Assembly: GCA_022702195.1 (NCBI GenBank)
Contig: JAKONB010000469.1
Location: 1-9,311, forward strand
DNA length: 9,311 bases
Reading direction: 5' to 3'
Source of the DNA: Beijerinckiaceae bacterium
GTDB lineage: Bacteria > Pseudomonadota > Alphaproteobacteria > Rhizobiales > Beijerinckiaceae
Translations under genes and position numbers: made by a program
The notes under the pieces: model-generated
What the model was told of the DNA's origin: nothing
The model's input: the letters and a program-made list of their open reading frames with translations, nothing else
Databases searched by the model: none
Shown here: positions 6,910 through 9,311 of the stretch, piece by piece
Position numbering within the stretch: the stretch's first letter is position 1
Layout: the number at the start of each line of letters is the position of its first letter

Positions 6910-7656
6910 TCAGGCCGCCCGGCGCAGCGGCGTGGCGGGACGCTCCGCCAGGTCACGGTCGACGGCGCGGGTGGTCTCAAGGGTCGCGACGATGCCGTAG
7001 ACGACCTTGGCGGTAAGATCGAGGATCGCGATCACCGCCAAGGCGAGGGTCGGCGACAGGATACCCAGGCCGTCCTGGCCGACGAGCAGCACCACGGGGT
7101 AGGCGCACCAGACCACTGAGAGGAACACCGCGTTACGCAGGAAGGCCTTGCGCACATCGGCGCGCTCATGGGCATTCTCCTCGCGCAGCTGCACGAAGAT
7201 GCCGTAGAACACGGCCAGGAACGCACCACACGAGATGGCGAACCACGTCCACTTCACCCAGGCGACGGTGGACAGGCCGAAGGCCAGGGCCGTGACGATC
7301 ATGATCAGGTCGGAACCGATCAGTCCCCACACCACGGCCGGCCGGCGCATCCCCGAATGCATCGCGGTGCGGGCAAGGCCGAGGAGAAGCAGCGGCGTGG
7401 TGAAGGTCCAGTCGATGTAGCGTGCGAAGTAGAAGTGCCGCGCGGCCTCGGCCGCATCGGGGCCGGCTGGAAGGGCGAGGCTTCCTTGACCCGTCGCCAT
7501 GGCGAAGTACGAGCACGCAGCGATAATCGGCACGATCCCGTGAATGATCCCGTCCGCTTCCTCGGCGGGGGTCCGACGTTTCGCCATGAACAGGATCACG
7601 GCGGCACCCGCCGCCATGCCGGCGCAGCCGAGCCAAAGCCAGAATTGAGGCGTCAT
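6910..7656 (-). CDS. Microbial rhodopsin, predicted outward proton pump of the Asp-Thr-Gly type
   Basis: This seven-helix membrane protein binds retinal and should pump protons outward in light. It has 248 residues from the ATG at 7656. Helix C reads RYIDWTFTTPLLLLGL, giving R79, D82 (proton acceptor), T86 and G93 at the bacteriorhodopsin R82, D85, T89 and D96 positions. Helix G reads ILDLTAKVVYG, with counterion D213 and retinal-binding K217. Helix F has W183, Y186 and P187. L90, at the proteorhodopsin 105 tuning position, suggests green absorption. Helix B carries H39 at the T46 position and S49 where proteorhodopsin has its counterion-linked His. Gly for the proton donor plus a helix-B His matches a described proteobacterial pump group in which that His takes part in reprotonation. 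D195 replaces E194, and E204 is absent. An ATG at 7710 with GGGGGAG upstream would add 18 residues. I chose 7656 because MTPQFWLWLG starts helix A as in relatives. Confidence 0.94.
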   Translation of the reverse strand: MTPQFWLWLGCAGMAAGAAVILFMAKRRTPAEEADGIIHGIVPIIAACSYFAMATGQGSLALPAGPDAAEAARHFYFARYIDWTFTTPLLLLGLARTAMHSGMRRPAVVWGLIGSDLIMIVTALAFGLSTVAWVKWTWFAISCGAFLAVFYGIFVQLREENAHERADVRKAFLRNAVFLSVVWCAYPVVLLVGQDGLGILSPTLALAVIAILDLTAKVVYGIVATLETTRAVDRDLAERPATPLRRAA

Positions 7657-7751
7657 TGATATCTCGTCGGTACGGAGGATGAAAAGCGCGCCGGAAACGT
7701 GACGGCACATTGCCCAATCTCCCCCGACCAGGATCGTTGCATAGGACCAAG

Positions 7752-7767
7752 GTCACAGTCGGGTGAC
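7752..7767. promoter_or_regulatory. GTCAC-N6-GTGAC inverted repeat, candidate operator of the rhodopsin operon
   Basis: GTCAC (7752-7756) and GTGAC (7763-7767) are perfect inverted 5-bp arms with a 6-nt spacer, about 40-55 bases upstream of the ATG at 7710. The geometry (5-6-5) is that of a dimeric helix-turn-helix regulator site. The regulator is unknown and a chance occurrence is possible. Confidence 0.25.
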
Positions 7768-7949
7768 ACCCAGCCCCTCACCGCAGAGCCGCCTCCACAC
7801 CTCAGCGATATTTCCCCCTCATCCGACGCAAACTCTCCCTCCGCGTTTGGCCTGCTCTCTATGCCGCGAAGCTATGAAACTCCGCTCCCGGGCAATTTAC
7901 AGATCGGTTGAAACGACGTCGGTGAGTCGCAACTGAAACCTCTGCCTGC

Positions 7950-7979
7950 GGGTGAAGGGCCAGAGTCTGGCCCCCACCC
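7950..7979. repeat. Imperfect 30-bp palindrome upstream of the rhodopsin operon
   Basis: GGGCCAGA (7957-7964) and TCTGGCCC (7966-7973) are exact inverted arms around a single G. Outside them, GGGTG (7950-7954) and CACCC (7975-7979) pair again after a small unequal bulge, for 13 paired positions in all. No T-run follows on either strand, so it is not a standard terminator. It could be a protein-binding palindrome or a scar of a mobile element. Confidence 0.55.
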
Positions 7980-8079
7980 AATCCGGTCTTTGACGCTTGT
8001 CGGGCCATTGTCGGACGGTGGACATCTCAAGAGCGTCTAACAGAACGGCGCCGTGCGGGGTTTTGAGCGTTGGCTTGGC

Positions 8080-8349
8080 ATGGCCAGACCGCTTCTCCCC
8101 GCCGATCTCCGGGATGAGATCGCTCCACTCCTCCCGCCGCCTCGGCCGCGTCCGAAGGGCGGGCGTCGTTCGATCGAGAACCGGGTGGCCCTGACGGGCA
8201 TCCTGTTCGTGCTGCGCTCGGGGCTGCCGTGGGAGATGCTGCCGGCCGAAATGGGCTGCGGCTCCGGCATGAGTTGCTGGCGTCGGCTGCGGGATTGGCA
8301 AGCCGCGGGCGTGTGGCGCGGCCTGCATCACGTGCCGCTAGAGCGCTTG
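8080..8349 (+). pseudogene. IS5-family transposase N-terminal remnant (DUF4096 domain)
   Basis: From the ATG at 8080, ninety residues match the N-terminal domain of IS5-type transposases. Clear signatures are MARPLLPADL, then APLLPP and PKGGRR, then LTGILFVLRSGLPWEMLPAE, MGCGSGMSCWRRLRDW and QAAGVWRGLHHV. In full elements this segment continues into a DDE catalytic domain. Here the match ends around residue 90, and the frame runs into unrelated Arg/Pro-rich sequence before a stop at 8553. The catalytic part is therefore absent. The frame also stays open upstream to a GTG at 8053, but the family start is the ATG at 8080. No second IS end or target duplication could be recognised. It is an inactive scar on the far side of the rhodopsin operon from the IS1182 remnant. 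Confidence 0.85.
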
Positions 8350-8585
8350 CACGCAATTACCCTCGCGCTGCTGATCTCTTCCGCTTCCCGGCGCCGGCAT
8401 GTGATCAGACCCCGGCGCCCGCCGCGACGCAGAGCGCCTGAGCTTCATGGGCATCTGCTTGAGGGGCCGATCCCTCGAGCGCGTGACGCCAAGAATCCTC
8501 CCTGCCGAATCAAAGGGAGTTCTCTACTCAAAAATCCGTTTACCAATTCGTAGCATGGTCGTCTGTGGTGAGCAGAGAAAGTACC

Positions 8586-9311
8586 ATGGCGAATTACGTC
8601 CTCGAAGGCCCAAGGTGGGGAAATGGTACGGCGGGAGCAAGCGGAGGCACACTAACATGGAAGCTGCTGAGCACCGTTCCGTCCAGCTTCGCAGCGATCA
8701 TCACCGCCGCTTTCACAGATTGGACGGCGCACGCAAACATTTCTTTTCGACAGGTCTCCGCCACATCCGGAGCAGACATCAGCTTCGACTTCGCATTCCT
8801 TGACGGCGCGAACAATACGCTCGGGACGACGAACTACTCCTATTCCGGATCGCAGTTTCGCTCGGCGAAGGTGACCTTCGACAGCGGAGAGGAGTGGCAT
8901 ACATCAGGTGATCATGTCGTCAGCGCATCGAACGCTGATCTGTTCCTGGTTGCCCTGCATGAGATCGGGCATGCGATCGGGTTGGGCCATGAAAATGATG
9001 TGCCGGCTGTGATGAGCTCGGTTCTGAACTCGCGTCTCAAAGATCTCACGGCGTCTGATATCGACGGCATTCAGGCTCTCTACGGGCCACCGAAAGCGAC
9101 AGGCGCCTGGACCGCCTTGGTCGATACGTCCTACTATCGCACGCTTTACGCCGATGTCGCGGCGACGAACGTGGACCCGGCCCGGCATTACGAACAGTCC
9201 GGCTGGCACGAGGGGCGCAATCCGAACGCCTTCTTCTCGACCACCGGCTACCTGGCCGCCAATCCCGACGTGGCGGCCGCCGGCATCAACCCCCTGACGC
9301 ATTACGACGCC
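8586..9311 (+). CDS. Matrixin-like (M10-type) zinc metalloprotease with C-terminal repeats; runs off the right edge
   Basis: The frame is open from the ATG at 8586 to the window end (242 residues visible). The extended zinc motif HEIGHAIGLGH spans residues 125-135, with ligands H125, H129 and H135 and catalytic E126. A Met-turn candidate (AVMSSV, M143) follows, then DIDGIQALYG (158-167), typical of the last helix of matrixin-like domains. After residue 180 come repeat units rich in YADVAATNVDPARHYEQSGW and EGRNPNAFF, then YLAANPDVAAAGINPLTHY. Similar repeats occur in large secreted or surface proteins of Methylobacterium and relatives. There is no N-terminal signal peptide or obvious propeptide, which suggests type I secretion through a C-terminal signal beyond the window; that is inference. 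The ribosome site is weak (GCAGAGAAAG). Base composition is visibly less GC-rich than the neighbouring genes, which may mean separate ancestry. Confidence 0.85.
   Translation, partial: MANYVLEGPRWGNGTAGASGGTLTWKLLSTVPSSFAAIITAAFTDWTAHANISFRQVSATSGADISFDFAFLDGANNTLGTTNYSYSGSQFRSAKVTFDSGEEWHTSGDHVVSASNADLFLVALHEIGHAIGLGHENDVPAVMSSVLNSRLKDLTASDIDGIQALYGPPKATGAWTALVDTSYYRTLYADVAATNVDPARHYEQSGWHEGRNPNAFFSTTGYLAANPDVAAAGINPLTHYDA

Larger units (their letters stand above)
7711..8079. other. Upstream region of the rhodopsin operon and left flank of the IS5 remnant; no gene
   Basis: About 370 bases without a convincing protein frame. A GGGGGAG sequence (minus strand, about 7724-7718) precedes the upstream ATG of the rhodopsin frame. 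Two inverted repeats are described separately. I could not fix a -35/-10 pair. The last 50 bases or so (from about 8030) are probably the left end of the IS5-type element, whose exact terminus is unclear. Confidence 0.5.

Noticed and set aside
6910..7656. Sensory rhodopsin or ion-pump alternatives (chloride, sodium)
   Set aside because: The helix-C residues Asp-Thr-Gly differ from the Thr-Ser-Ala, Asn-Thr-Gln and Asn-Asp-Gln patterns of chloride and sodium pumps, and no transducer gene lies beside it.
7897..8331. 144-codon minus-strand frame over the IS5 remnant
   Set aside because: It is antisense to the clear DUF4096 match and has no motif of its own.
8350..8585. Possible gene between the IS5 remnant and the protease
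   Set aside because: The frame carried on from the IS5 remnant to 8553 is Arg/Pro-rich and unlike any transposase. No other start with a ribosome site and a plausible product is seen.
1..9311. CRISPR arrays, rRNA or tRNA genes
   Set aside because: No regularly spaced direct repeats and no structured RNA signature were seen on either strand.

Overview
The window is high-GC DNA, probably from an alphaproteobacterium, with Methylobacterium or a relative as the best guess. That guess rests on overall gene content: a FecI/FecR/TonB-receptor iron cassette, a proteobacterial-type proton-pumping rhodopsin with a Brp/Blh partner, IS families common in Rhizobiales, and a matrixin-like protease with NPDVAAAG-type repeats. 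No marker gene fixes the species.

Layout: (1) 1-425, minus: 5' part of an IS481-family transposase running off the left edge, frameshifted near its original start. (2) 617-4941, minus: a cell-surface signalling iron-uptake cassette in transcription order ECF sigma factor, FecR-type anti-sigma regulator, TonB-dependent siderophore receptor with an N-terminal STN domain. (3) 4942-5439: no convincing gene, with an AT-rich candidate promoter for the cassette. (4) 5440-5934, minus: an IS1182-family transposase remnant carrying two internal deletions that leave the frame open. (5) 5963-7656, minus: a two-gene retinal phototrophy operon, a microbial rhodopsin followed 5 bases later by a Brp/Blh beta-carotene 15,15'-dioxygenase. 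(6) 7711-8079: no gene, but two inverted repeats upstream of the rhodopsin. (7) 8080-8349, plus: N-terminal remnant of an IS5-family transposase. (8) 8586 to the right edge, plus: a zinc metalloprotease of matrixin/M10 type, cut off by the window end.

How the genes work together: in the iron cassette, a loaded outer-membrane receptor should signal through its STN domain to the periplasmic part of FecR, which frees the sigma factor to transcribe the receptor gene. In the phototrophy operon, Blh cleaves beta-carotene to retinal and the rhodopsin binds it on a helix-G lysine to pump protons outward in light. The rhodopsin has Asp-Thr-Gly where bacteriorhodopsin has Asp-Thr-Asp, and a helix-B histidine. 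This combination marks a known proteobacterial pump group that lacks the usual carboxylic proton donor. Carotenoid synthesis genes are not in the window.

Three different IS remnants lie beside or between these modules, so the region looks like an accessory mosaic rather than core chromosome. I see no wholly new system. The least ordinary points are the His/Gly rhodopsin variant, the two degenerated but open transposase frames, the alternative hairpins ahead of the receptor gene, and the imperfect palindrome upstream of the rhodopsin.
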